The notes under the pieces were generated by a model. The model made no database searches, was not told the DNA's origin, and was given only the letters and a program-made list of their open reading frames with translations. Made by a program: the position numbers and the translations under genes. 64,000 nt of DNA from Bradyrhizobium stylosanthis (GTDB taxonomy: Bacteria > Pseudomonadota > Alphaproteobacteria > Rhizobiales > Xanthobacteraceae): the NCBI RefSeq assembly GCF_001641335.1, contig NZ_LVEM01000002.1, positions 1,622,124-1,686,123 of the forward strand. Reading direction: 5' to 3'. This document shows positions 21,294 to 29,965 of this stretch, one piece after another (positions within the stretch are counted from its first letter, which is position 1; each line of letters opens with the position of its first letter).

Positions 21294-22018
21294 GAAGTCA
21301 AGAGGCTCAGTCTTCCGCACTCTCGGATCAAACACCTTGCCCGGCTAGCTATGCACAAGCCGGAGATGACGTGATTCTGGAAGGAATTTTTGGTGCGAAA
21401 CTCTGCAAGAGCCAAAGGTCCGAGGAAAGTGCTTTCTACGTCGAGATCGGCGCCAATCACCCCGTCTCTACCTCGAGTGCCTATCTTATGTACCAGAAAG
21501 GCGCGCGAGGTGTTCTGGTCGAACCCAATCCTGAATTGGGGGCGCTGATCCGAACGGCGCGACCGAGAGACGTTCTCATTCCGGCAGTTGTCTGGCCTGC
21601 TCCGCAGGCGTTCGCCATGCTCTTCATCGGAAGCGCCCATGAGCGTTCCTCTGTGGATAAAGCACATGTCAAAAGTTTCGGCGACTTCGATGGCTTGGGA
21701 GGTATACGCGACCGCATCGAAGTGAGCGCTGTCGGCATCACGAGCTGTTAATCCCTTATGCAGCCAAAATCGACCTTTTTATCGATCGATTGCGAAGGAC
21801 CGGATCACGATCTGATCAAAGCCATCGACTACGAGCGGATCAGACCCACTGTCATTCAGTGCGGGCCGCGTGAGCACTTTCCTGAGGGCAACAGGGCACG
21901 GATCATCAGTCTGATGGAATGTAGGTCTTACCGGCTTACTGCAATGAGACATCAGCGTCATCTTCGAGCGAGTGACTTGATGCAGCTGTATCGCCAAACC
22001 CCAACACCTCCCGGATAG
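21294..22018 (+). pseudogene. FkbM family methyltransferase, interrupted by stop
   Basis: One plus-strand frame reads SYAQAGDDVILEGIFGAKLC, then AFYVEIGANHPVSTSSAYLM (the S-adenosylmethionine-binding glycine motif) and GARGVLVEPNPELGALIRTA. It runs to a TAA at 21749-21751 and resumes in the same frame with KSTFLSIDCEGPDHDLIKAI and IRPTVIQCGPREHF. All are features of FkbM-type O-methyltransferases. The in-frame stop splits the protein and about 30-40 residues seem to be missing around it. A NifA/sigma-54-type promoter lies just upstream, so the intact ancestor was probably expressed in symbiotic cells. Confidence 0.75.
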
Positions 22019-22711
22019 TGTCGCCGTAACATCCGACTCGTCGGGCATTATGCGCGGACAGCCGATCAGAAGGTTTAACAGTTTCGGCTGATGCATGCTC
22101 GGCCTTCTTGCGTGGCGATTGCTGGATTAGGCTAGGCAGGATCACGCTGGCGACGACCATGGTCAAAGAGGAGCGCTCTTGAACCATGCGCAGCCGGTAC
22201 TTGGGCTTCCAATGCCCCGTATGCATTCGGCTTAATCGTGCCAGCCCATGGCGGCCATGATCTCCCTTTGTAGACCTGATAACGATTTGGGTTCGATAAT
22301 GGGGCGTGAACGCCCGGATGGACCCTTCCTCCGGACCTTTGATCTGCGCGCCGTTCAATCTGCCATTTCAGGGCGACGTCCCGCATAATCGTCGTCTTCG
22401 CCCGCGGGTGTTGAGTGGACCAAGCACTCGTCCAGTTGGTTGGATGCCTGATGTGGAGCGCCTATTGCCGAGCTCCTCAGGCACCGATCTGAGGCGGTCG
22501 GGGAACGTCGGTTGCGGCAAAGCCGCTGCTGTGATCTTGTGAGCGCCAAGCCAAATGGCCGAACTAGTCGACAACGAGCAACAATTGCAATCGGCTGCCA
22601 TCGTATGAAGAGAGCTCGATGCCAGCAGAGTTGATGAGGGCGGTCCGAAGAGGATCGCACAAACTGCGTGCGATCACAGCCAGCCCGTCTGACTTCCATT
22701 TATCTGCTGGC
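22019..22711. other. Spacer before the nopP promoter
   Basis: About 690 bases with overlapping frames on both strands and no clear gene. A minus-strand stretch near 22580-22720 (KWKSDGLAVIARSLCDPLRT) may be a coding remnant, but I cannot name a family. Confidence 0.35.
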
Positions 22712-22746
22712 GTCAGCTTGTGGACAGCTAAGCTATCTAAGGGGGG
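22712..22746 (+). promoter_or_regulatory. tts box upstream of nopP
   Basis: GTCAGCTTGTGGACAGCTAA followed by GCTATCTAAGGGGGG. It matches the rhizobial tts box (GTCAGCTTNTCGAAAGCT with a C/G-rich 3' half) with a few changes, sits about 60 bases before the nopP start and points towards it. TtsI should bind here. Confidence 0.8.
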
Positions 22747-22805
22747 ATAAGGTCGAATGACCTGCAAGCAACGCAACACATATGATCCAAAGGAGCAGGG
22801 TCGCT

Positions 22806-23597
22806 ATGTACGGTCGAATTAACGATTGGTCCGGTAGTTCCTCGTATGAAAACTACCATGCTGAACACTCAGAGTCCGAAAACCAAGACTTTTCGGATGC
22901 ATTCTCTCGGATGCGATTGGAGGATGCGGCTGGTAGCTCATCTTCGCGCTATTCTCTCTCTTCAAGTCCGCCTGTGTTCGAGATCGACAGAGCGACATTC
23001 AGGAGAGAAGTGAGGAACTTTCATGGCGAGGAAATCAACCGAATCGCCAACAATCCACACGAGTACTCCGAATTCGTATCGGATAGAGCCAGGCGCACAT
23101 CGGAGGTTGCCAAGGACTATGGCATTAGAAGAGATTCCGATGATGCCCGATATTACAGCTACCAATTGGGAAATAGGAGCGTAGGGCTCCAAAGAACGGA
23201 GCCCGGATTCAGCATGACTGACTTCGAAAGCAATAGGTGGCGAGAACAGTTCCCCGGAGCAGATAGCGTCACCTCAATTGTCGATTTTCAGGTTGCTCAT
23301 CCGCTGGTTACGAACGCTGGCGATATTCTGCTCGAGCATCAACTTCGGCAAGACGGCGAACGGCCTTTGGTGAACTGGCGTCCTGCCAATCCAGAAGCGA
23401 AAGCTCGGGCAGAGAGCATGGGGTTCGTTGAAGTCGATGAGGACGACATGGTACTCGATGCAGCCAGGTCCGAAAAGTGGAGAATCAACGACGACGGTAA
23501 ATGGCAGCGTGCAACTAGTTCCCAGCGTTATCTATCTAAAGCCGACAGTGATGATGAGGTCGCACAAGCGTCCGATTCGGATGGTGACTTCATGTAA
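22806..23597 (+). CDS. nopP: Type III effector NopP
   Basis: A 263-residue protein started at ATG 22806 (MYGRINDWSGSSSYENYHAE), which has GGAG ten bases upstream; an ATG at 22782 has none. The N-terminus is rich in Ser and small polar residues, as expected for a T3SS signal. The body has FRREVRNFHGEEINRI, GFSMTDFESNRWREQFPG and GDILLEHQLRQDGERPLVNW, which I recognise from NopP of rhizobia; the C-terminus is acidic (DSDDEVAQASDSDGDFM). NopP is exported by the Rhc system and can determine compatibility with soybean hosts carrying Rj2. It stands alone behind a tts box and ahead of a strong terminator. The assignment rests on recalled similarity and on the tts box. Confidence 0.78.
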   Translation: MYGRINDWSGSSSYENYHAEHSESENQDFSDAFSRMRLEDAAGSSSSRYSLSSSPPVFEIDRATFRREVRNFHGEEINRIANNPHEYSEFVSDRARRTSEVAKDYGIRRDSDDARYYSYQLGNRSVGLQRTEPGFSMTDFESNRWREQFPGADSVTSIVDFQVAHPLVTNAGDILLEHQLRQDGERPLVNWRPANPEAKARAESMGFVEVDEDDMVLDAARSEKWRINDDGKWQRATSSQRYLSKADSDDEVAQASDSDGDFM

Positions 23598-23740
23598 CGC
23601 GGATCTGCAACCACTCTTTCGAGATGGTCGGCTTACAGTCGAGGGTTGAGCCGAGCGAAACCGATCACCTCGACTGGATGAGGTGCACTGTAAAGACAGC
23701 ATCGCGGCGATTATGAGCTGCGGGCGATGAATACGTCAAC

Positions 23741-23768
23741 AAAGCCCCGGCTTCAGGTCGGGGCTTTT
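23741..23768 (+). terminator. Terminator after nopP
   Basis: A perfect nine-base stem AAAGCCCCG / CGGGGCTTT with a loop of ten bases and a short TTTT tail, about 145 bases past the nopP stop. It is nearly symmetrical and could act in both directions. Confidence 0.8.
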
Positions 23769-24032
23769 CATTAGCACCCTGGAAAACGCGAATCATTCGC
23801 GCGGCAGGCGGCATTATGGCGGTTGCTCGAGGAGTGCTGTGCGTCAATGTTCAAAATCAGAGCGGTTATGATTTCTCGGTTTGATGAGGTAATCTGATGG
23901 CTACGAGCGTCTTCGGTCGCTTCGGTTGAACACGCCAAAAGGATGTCACCGATATCGTACTAGTGGGTAACGCTACGAAATCTTCACGTCCAGCGCAGGC
24001 ATTTTAAGGCGGACGGCACCAGATGCTGCCTG

Positions 24033-24487
24033 CTACTCGCGCGATTCAGCCATTGCGATTAGGACCGTTTGGCTGGGCGGCTGGTAGTGTCCTACTGTGT
24101 AACGGTTGCCCGCCTCAGCAAGCACGATCGACAGCTCGAGGTGGCTGCGCAGCATAGGATTGTTGGCAGCCATTGCGAGAGCTCGCCGATATAACGCTCG
24201 TGCCTCACGGTCGCGCCCCTCGTCATCGAGTACAACCCCCTTTCGCGCATTCAACACGGGCAGGACTGCAGGGACTGACAAGTAGAACTTGTCAAGCACC
24301 TCAAGTGCCTCATCCGAGCGCTTGTGAGCCAGCAGGGCTCAGGAGAGGGAGCGCAAGCACGTCGCCTCGTTGCTGCTTCAGCGTTTCGCTCAAAGTCTCC
24401 CGGCCAGTACGGCTTGAGAGCGGAAGCAATGCGTTCGTGCATAGCAGGATCGACCTCGTTGCTGCCTATTGGATCTAGCGCGGGCAT
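24033..24487 (-). pseudogene. TPR protein (TadD-like) relic
   Basis: One minus-strand frame starts MPALDPIGSNEVDPAMHERI. After a shift near 24340 it continues as ALLAHKRSDEALEVLDKFYL, VLNARKGVVLDDEGRDREAR and ALYRRALAMAANNPMLRSHL, which are tetratricopeptide repeats with the spacing of TadD-like proteins. One or more frameshifts and a short length make it a relic. It lies between nopP and the rhcV operon and is not obviously related to either. Confidence 0.5.
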
Positions 24488-24651
24488 TTGCTGCGGTCAA
24501 AAAAAGCGGTCTTAGGCGAACCTCTGAGTAGCAGAAAGGTAAGCGTAGCAAGGATGGCTGAGTACATCGTCGAACCAAAGGAGAACAATTCGCCGTCCGA
24601 CTTAACTGATGCAAATTAGACTACGATTTCGCGACCACCTGCTGTGCTCTG

Positions 24652-26769
24652 TTAGCTGGCTGCGGCGATCGGGTCACGACGCTCTCCTGAGGGAGTGTTA
24701 TGCTTTGAAGCTTCGAGCTTGACCGATCCAATCGGCTGGACCGTAAAATCCGGAGCGAGATCTTGATACGACATGACAGGCAGGTCGATGCCGTTGCGGA
24801 TCAGAAAGCCCCGGAGGAAACGCCGGATATCCATTGAACCCAGAATGACGGGTTGGCTCTGGCCACGTGCAACGCTCAAATTGATCTTGCGGAACTGCGA
24901 AAGCAACATCTCGCTCTCGCGATCCTCCAAAACCAGATAAGGCCCCACAGCTGTGTCTCGCACTGCACCGCGCACGATATCCTCGGTTTGACGCTCAACA
25001 ATGAAGGCGGCCACCACACGGTGGGCGTTGGCATAGCGATGACAGATCTGCCGCTTCAGACCGGAGCGAACATATTCGGTGAGCAGGACGACATTTTGTT
25101 CGCGCTCGCTCCATTCCGCCAGCGCCTCAAGGACTAGACGAGTGTTGCGAATGGGGAGTCCCTCGTCGAGTAAGCGGCGCAGGACATCGGCGATCCGAGG
25201 CACCGGGGTCGTGCGCAGCACCTCCTTCACAAGATCGGCATATTCCTGCTCCATGCGGCCGAGCAATTGTCGGGTCTCCTGAATGCCCACCAGGCGCTGT
25301 GCATAGCGGGTCAGTGTCGACTGTACGCGCAAGGCGATGACTTCGCTCGCACGGTGATGCCCTATTCCGGCTGCTCTAAGAGCCGGCGCATGACCTTGTT
25401 CGATCCAGACCCGATTTGTCTCTAGGTCTTTGCGAAAAGGGATACCGCTCAATTCAATGTTCGCGACGTCATCGTTGAGCAGGAGTTGTGTCGGGTCAAC
25501 AAAATCCCGCCCGACGGGCACTCCCTCAACATCTACCCTGAACTCCGATTCCGCTAAGTGTCTGTCGGCTTGGACGGGAATGCGGGGAATTGTGATACCA
25601 AGATCAGATGAGACGAGTGCCGAAATCTGTCCGATAGACTGCTCGAGTTCCTCCTTATCGATCCCGTGTGTGAGATCTGGGGCGAGGAATAGCGCGATCG
25701 GCAGTGCCTCTGCAGGCACGACATGCTTCGAAGCTTGTAGCGGAGCTGGAGGCGAACCGGTGGCACTAACGCCTGCCTTGGCAGCGTCCTTCTCGCCGTC
25801 TACACCAACATTGACAAAGCTTGCTGCGCCGAAGAGCGCGGCAAGCATGATGAACGGAGGCAAAGGGAAGCCCGGCACGAGCCCCATCACAATCAAGACG
25901 CCAGCGGCCAACCGGAGCGCTTGTGTGCTGGCCGTCAGTTGGCTGACGATATCGGCACCGAGCTTCAATCTGGAAGGACCATTGACTCGGGTGACAATGG
26001 TTGCTGCTGTAATTGACAGCAGCAGAGCCGGAATCTGCGAAATTAGCGCGTCACCGATGGTCAAGATCGTATATTGATGGAGCGCCTCCTCAAGGGGCAT
26101 GCCCTTGGAGAGCAAGCCGATTGTAATGCCGCCTAGCATGTTAATGCCGATGACTATGAGCCCGGCAATAGCATCGCCCTTCACGAATTTCATAGCGCCG
26201 TCCATGGCACCGTGAAGTTGGCTTTCTTGCTCCAGTGCGGCCCGCCGACGGCGAGCTTCGTGCTGATCGATGTGCCCGTTGCGCAGTTCCGCGTCGATTG
26301 CCATTTGCTTGCCGGGCAGCGCGTCGAGCGTGAAACGCGCCGACACTTCTGCGACCCGTTCGGCGCCCTTGGCGAGAACCATGAACTGCACCATGGTCAC
26401 TATTAGGAATATGACCAGTCCGACAGCGATGTTGCCTGATATGACGAAATCGCCGAACGTATGAATGATACTGCCGGCATCGCCCTCAGCGAGGATCAAC
26501 CGCGTCGTTGCGACTGTAAGAGCCAGACGAAAGACGGTGGAGATAAGGATGACGCCCGGCAAGGACGAAAAATCAAGTGGCGTCTTGAGATGAAGTGCGA
26601 CCATCAGCAGCAGTACGGCAAAACCGAGGTTGAACCCGATCAGCATGTCGATCACCACGATCGGGATCGGCATGATCATCATTCCGATCGCCAGAAGAAG
26701 CATCAAGGCGACCATCAAATCTGGGCTAGCCGGCGCGCGCACAATGAGAGTACGTAGTATGTTGGCCAT
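24652..26769 (-). CDS. rhcV: T3SS export gate protein RhcV (SctV)
   Basis: A 705-residue protein of the FlhA/SctV family, the large inner-membrane export gate that forms a nonameric ring. The ATG at 26769 (MANILRTLIVRAPASPDLMV) gives the usual N-terminus; a frame extended to 26820 would run into the upstream gene. About seven or eight membrane helices occupy residues 20-330. The conserved cytoplasmic loop has ARFTLDALPGKQMAIDAELR. The large soluble C-terminal domain (about 370-690) has ELEQSIGQISALVSSDLGIT and ends in a polar tail. It is the last gene of the nopC-nopA-sctD operon, ten bases after the TPR gene, and expression should follow the tts box at 29433. Confidence 0.96.
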   Translation of the reverse strand: MANILRTLIVRAPASPDLMVALMLLLAIGMMIMPIPIVVIDMLIGFNLGFAVLLLMVALHLKTPLDFSSLPGVILISTVFRLALTVATTRLILAEGDAGSIIHTFGDFVISGNIAVGLVIFLIVTMVQFMVLAKGAERVAEVSARFTLDALPGKQMAIDAELRNGHIDQHEARRRRAALEQESQLHGAMDGAMKFVKGDAIAGLIVIGINMLGGITIGLLSKGMPLEEALHQYTILTIGDALISQIPALLLSITAATIVTRVNGPSRLKLGADIVSQLTASTQALRLAAGVLIVMGLVPGFPLPPFIMLAALFGAASFVNVGVDGEKDAAKAGVSATGSPPAPLQASKHVVPAEALPIALFLAPDLTHGIDKEELEQSIGQISALVSSDLGITIPRIPVQADRHLAESEFRVDVEGVPVGRDFVDPTQLLLNDDVANIELSGIPFRKDLETNRVWIEQGHAPALRAAGIGHHRASEVIALRVQSTLTRYAQRLVGIQETRQLLGRMEQEYADLVKEVLRTTPVPRIADVLRRLLDEGLPIRNTRLVLEALAEWSEREQNVVLLTEYVRSGLKRQICHRYANAHRVVAAFIVERQTEDIVRGAVRDTAVGPYLVLEDRESEMLLSQFRKINLSVARGQSQPVILGSMDIRRFLRGFLIRNGIDLPVMSYQDLAPDFTVQPIGSVKLEASKHNTPSGERRDPIAAAS

Positions 26770-26779
26770 GAGAAACCGA

Positions 26780-27199
26780 TTATCGCTTGTTTGGAGCTGC
26801 GCTGCTCCGCAAGGAAACATAGGTCTTGAAGATTGCTCGAGCTTCGGCCATGCGTCCGGCGTTACGCAGCGCGTGGCTGCGCAAGACCATCAGAGGCAGA
26901 CGCGAAGACGGCTGATCGTCAAGTTTGTCTAGCCGATCCAAAGCAGCAAGTGCTTCATCACCCTGGCCCTCAGAGATGAGAGCGTAGACCAGAATGCGGA
27001 GTAACTCGACGTCCTGAGAATGTTCGTGAGCTACGATTCGCAAAAGAGCCAGGCTCTGTGCGCTTTGACCGCATGCAAGATGGACATAGGAAAGCGCGCA
27101 AAGCAAATCACGCTCGGTCCTAGAGATTGACAAGACCCCACCGTCGTTTGCAACTGGCGGCGGCGGCGCGAGGTGTTGCTCTCCGTCAAGCTCGGCCAT
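26780..27199 (-). CDS. T3SS-associated TPR protein (SctY/SctG-like)
   Basis: A 139-residue protein with tetratricopeptide-like repeats: LLCALSYVHLACGQSAQSLA, LLRILVYALISEGQGDEALA and LVLRSHALRNAGRMAEARAI. It starts two bases after the stop of the preceding gene and ends ten bases before rhcV, so it is translated with them. Small TPR proteins next to SctV usually act as cytoplasmic chaperones or pilotins of the T3SS (YscY/SctY type). NGR234 has a similar gene next to rhcV (y4yS), though I cannot confirm the one-to-one match. Confidence 0.75.
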   Translation of the reverse strand: MAELDGEQHLAPPPPVANDGGVLSISRTERDLLCALSYVHLACGQSAQSLALLRIVAHEHSQDVELLRILVYALISEGQGDEALAALDRLDKLDDQPSSRLPLMVLRSHALRNAGRMAEARAIFKTYVSLRSSAAPNKR

Positions 27200-27201
27200 C
27201 G

Positions 27202-27738
27202 CTAGCCTTTGATCAAGCCGTTGTGATGCTGCTGGAGCAGGAGTAGCCGCCGCAACTCCAGCTGTAAAATCTCGATGTCTTCCCGTGGCACCGAGCCATC
27301 TTGCGCGGCAGATAGCGTATCCGCCAAACGTTCCAGAAGAACGCCCTGCTTCTCTGGGCGCAGAACATCCGAGTGACGTAGGCGGGGCGCGACGAAGGAG
27401 AGCAGGTTGTTCGCGAGATTGGGGCCGTTAACGCAAGCAATTTCTGGACCCGGCTCGATCTCACTGATCCCGGCGCGCGCCTGATTGACATTGGTGCGTG
27501 AAACTGGATCGACTGAGTTAAGCTGCAGCGCTGTCTCAATCGTAGCGCCAGCAGCCACATTTTGCTGATCCGTATCCCGCAAAATAGTGTGGCTCTTCCC
27601 GCCATTTGCATGCGATAGCTCGATTTCGCCGGCCTCGGCTTTGGGAGTGGTTGGCGTGGTGGCAGGTGTGTGATTGTCAACGTTCGCCCCCCGGAAGGAG
27701 GCCCAAGGCTCTGCCAACTGCTGGGGCAGCCTAGTCAT
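27202..27738 (-). CDS. T3SS operon protein of unknown function (178 aa)
   Basis: Started at ATG 27738 (MTRLPQQLAEPWASFRGANV), which has AAGGAAAG four bases upstream; a longer frame to 27798 overlaps sctD. The N-terminal two thirds look disordered (Thr, Pro and Asn-rich) and the last 60 residues are helical: RPEKQGVLLERLADTLSAAQ followed by EDIEILQLELRRLLLLQQHH. It lies 31 bases after sctD and two before the TPR gene. Its place and its disordered-plus-helical build would fit a needle, inner-rod, needle-length or regulatory component, but I see no diagnostic motif and do not assign one. Confidence 0.75.
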   Translation of the reverse strand: MTRLPQQLAEPWASFRGANVDNHTPATTPTTPKAEAGEIELSHANGGKSHTILRDTDQQNVAAGATIETALQLNSVDPVSRTNVNQARAGISEIEPGPEIACVNGPNLANNLLSFVAPRLRHSDVLRPEKQGVLLERLADTLSAAQDGSVPREDIEILQLELRRLLLLQQHHNGLIKG

Positions 27739-27769
27739 GACACTTTCCTTGTTCGCGGGGGCTGAAACG

Positions 27770-28663
27770 CTAATAGGGGAGAGCAACAAGCCGGCCATTC
27801 CGGCTCAGGAGCACACGTCGTTCCCCAATGTCATTGACGGTCCATCCATTATTCAACAGCGCGCCCACGAAATACTTTTGACCGGCGATGACCATATATG
27901 GATCACTCCCGCGCCAAACGGCCTCGACAGCAATTGAGGACGGCGTCTTTTCCTCCTTGGCGGCTACCGCATTGATGAGAACATATGCGCCCTTACGATC
28001 GTGATCGAACCGTTCCTGGATTTCCCGCCACTTAGGGATCGAGGCGGGCGTCACGCTACCGTCGGCAGCGACAACACCTGGTTCGGATCTGACTTTGATA
28101 TTGAAAAGGCCCGCTTTATCAACTTCCTCTTGCAGCCATTGAGCAGCTGAATCGGTTGTCAGTGCATCAGCAACGTTAGATGCCAGCTTGGGTGCAACTT
28201 CCACCGCAGGGGGCGAGTCGGTTTTCAAGGCAACAGCGCCGTCCGTCTGGACCAAACTGGTTGAGACTGCCCCGATCGCGACAGAGCTGATCAGGACCGA
28301 GACGAATACGGCGGTCGATCCGAGCCATCGGCCGATAGAGCCAGCTTGGCTACAATCCGGTATCGACCAGCGTATGGACATGTGCCCCGCGTGCATGACG
28401 ACCGGGAGAGGGACAACAATGCGATTGTTCGCAGAAGTATTCTCGTGTCCCTCGACCATGACGTCCCCGGTAAGAGGCTCAATTTCGATCGAGTTACGAT
28501 TGGGGGTGATACGAAAGTGATGGCGTTCGAGGCCTTGTTCGATGAAGACCAAATCAGCATCCAAGCCACTGCCAATCACAGTAGATACCATACCCACTTT
28601 GCCGGTTAGCCCCGAGTAAAGCCCCGAAAGCACTTCGAAATGCGTGGAATTTGGTTCGTTCAC
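27770..28663 (-). CDS. T3SS inner-membrane ring protein SctD (FHA domain)
   Basis: A 297-residue bitopic protein. Residues 1-100 form an FHA-like cytoplasmic domain (GLYSGLTGKVGMVSTVIGSG, then LERHHFRITPNRNSIEIEP). One membrane helix follows at about 109-137 (WLGSTAVFVSVLISSVAIGA), then a periplasmic ring-building domain. SctD makes the outer of the two inner-membrane rings with RhcJ. It starts with GTG at 28663, with GGGAGG nine bases upstream. It is the third gene of the nopC operon and corresponds to the y4yQ position in NGR234; SctD is also called RhcD. Confidence 0.88.
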   Translation of the reverse strand: MNEPNSTHFEVLSGLYSGLTGKVGMVSTVIGSGLDADLVFIEQGLERHHFRITPNRNSIEIEPLTGDVMVEGHENTSANNRIVVPLPVVMHAGHMSIRWSIPDCSQAGSIGRWLGSTAVFVSVLISSVAIGAVSTSLVQTDGAVALKTDSPPAVEVAPKLASNVADALTTDSAAQWLQEEVDKAGLFNIKVRSEPGVVAADGSVTPASIPKWREIQERFDHDRKGAYVLINAVAAKEEKTPSSIAVEAVWRGSDPYMVIAGQKYFVGALLNNGWTVNDIGERRVLLSRNGRLVALPY

Positions 28664-28780
28664 GGTCGAAAGCCTCCCAAGCGCGAAGGCAGCCGTACGG
28701 CAAAGCCGTAAGGCTTATCGCAGCTTCATCGATTCCGCAGGAGCGAGAGGTGGGGCGACAGCGTCGTCCCACCCCATCCG

Positions 28781-29011
28781 TTACTGCACTCGCTCGTCGG
28801 CTACTTTCTTGATGGTCGTGAGGTTCGTTGAAACGACGCGAAGTTCAACGTCTCTTTCAGTCGCCTGCGTGCTAGCGGTCGTCAGAGCGGTGATCTGCCT
28901 TTGGAACGCAGCCTCTGCGGCCACGTCCGCAGCCCCGGCGCCGGCCGCCGCAGAGACAGTGCCAGCAGCCCCGGTTGCAGTCGAGGTATGAGATGCACCA
29001 ACATTAGGCAT
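28781..29011 (-). CDS. nopA: T3SS pilus protein NopA
   Basis: A 76-residue protein rich in Ala, Thr and Ser with a helical C-terminal half (AFQRQITALTTASTQATERD, then LTTIKKVADERVQ), the size and composition of the pilin-like NopA of rhizobia, which forms the extracellular pilus. GAGGAG seven bases before the ATG gives a strong start. It lies between nopC and sctD in a tts-box operon, the same order as in other rhizobial T3SS. Confidence 0.85.
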   Translation of the reverse strand: MPNVGASHTSTATGAAGTVSAAAGAGAADVAAEAAFQRQITALTTASTQATERDVELRVVSTNLTTIKKVADERVQ

Positions 29012-29081
29012 GTTATTTCTCCTCTTTCGGAATGTTGCCGCTACCAGCGGCTCCTGTTTCCTGACGGCGCAATATGCGACG

Positions 29082-29366
29082 TCAGGAATTCTCCTCTGTC
29101 TCGGCCATGGTATCTTGGAAACTCGTCATGGCATTGTTTGCAAGCTGGAAGGCCACCGCTCCGAGAGCGACGTTGAACGCTTGTCGCAAAGCGGCATCAT
29201 GCGAGCCACTGTCTGGATTAGACGCCGCGTTGACAGGACCGCTTGCACTAGGCGATCGGTCTTGTTCGTCATGGGGGTCACGTGTGTGCGCCCCTTTTTT
29301 GCCGCCACGAGCCGCATGGAGGTCAGTATCAAGGCCCGCGCCGGCGTTTGAACTCGGAATGCGCAT
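29082..29366 (-). CDS. nopC: T3SS secreted protein NopC
   Basis: A 94-residue protein with a polar, low-complexity N-terminal half (RGGKKGAHTRDPHDEQDRSP) and a helical C-terminal part (ALRQAFNVALGAVAFQLANN). It is the first gene after a tts box and directly precedes nopA, which is the position of nopC, a small secreted protein of the rhizobial T3SS. GGAG lies nine bases ahead of the ATG at 29366. The name rests on size and position more than on motif. Confidence 0.75.
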   Translation of the reverse strand: MRIPSSNAGAGLDTDLHAARGGKKGAHTRDPHDEQDRSPSASGPVNAASNPDSGSHDAALRQAFNVALGAVAFQLANNAMTSFQDTMAETEENS

Positions 29367-29432
29367 CGGGTTCTCCTATCTCGATTCGATCCATCCAAGG
29401 GAGGCGATCTCCGCAATCCTATTGTCGGGGCG

Positions 29433-29457
29433 TTAGCTTTCGACAAGCTGACGAGGG
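29433..29457 (-). promoter_or_regulatory. tts box of the nopC-rhcV operon
   Basis: On the minus strand: CTCGTCAGCTTGTCGAAAGC followed by TAACGCCCCGAC, a nearly perfect tts box about 70 bases upstream of nopC. TtsI is expected to bind here and drive the six-gene operon down to rhcV. Confidence 0.92.
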
Positions 29458-29965
29458 GCAGAAAAATGTGGCTGGCTTTGCCGGATCGAAATCCGAGTTG
29501 AGAGCGCTTCAACAGGCAGAGATCAGATATTCGTGCCAACGAAAGCCCATCCTGATCATCGGACCGCTTGAGCTGTGCGGCCTCGCGATCATCAAACGAA
29601 CCGTCTTGACACGAAGATCAACACCTCACGGGATAAAAAGCTGAGCGGAGATGTTCCGGCTCACCATCGCCGCCACATCTCCACGTCCTTCGGCATTTGC
29701 TCGCGGTCAGGTCGTCGGAGACGACGCGCCTCGAAGGCAACCGGGATTGCTAAGGTTGCTGGGACGATTGAACTCGCGATTGTGCGACGCTTTCACCGCA
29801 GATCGATTACTTTCTCGCTGCGCCGGCGGCGTCGACCGACTAAACAAGTCACCGGCAGTGTGCGTGAGGAGCTCCAAGATGCTGACAAAGCTTGCGGGGC
29901 CCATCCACGCGGAGGCCGCGCAAGCTCGCCTAGCTTCTCGACGTGACTAAAAACAGCCCACCTGA
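29458..29965. other. Spacer between the nopC promoter and nopX
   Basis: About 510 bases. Plus-strand frames at 29575-29950 are rich in Arg and Ser and lack a ribosome binding site. No gene is supported. Confidence 0.4.
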
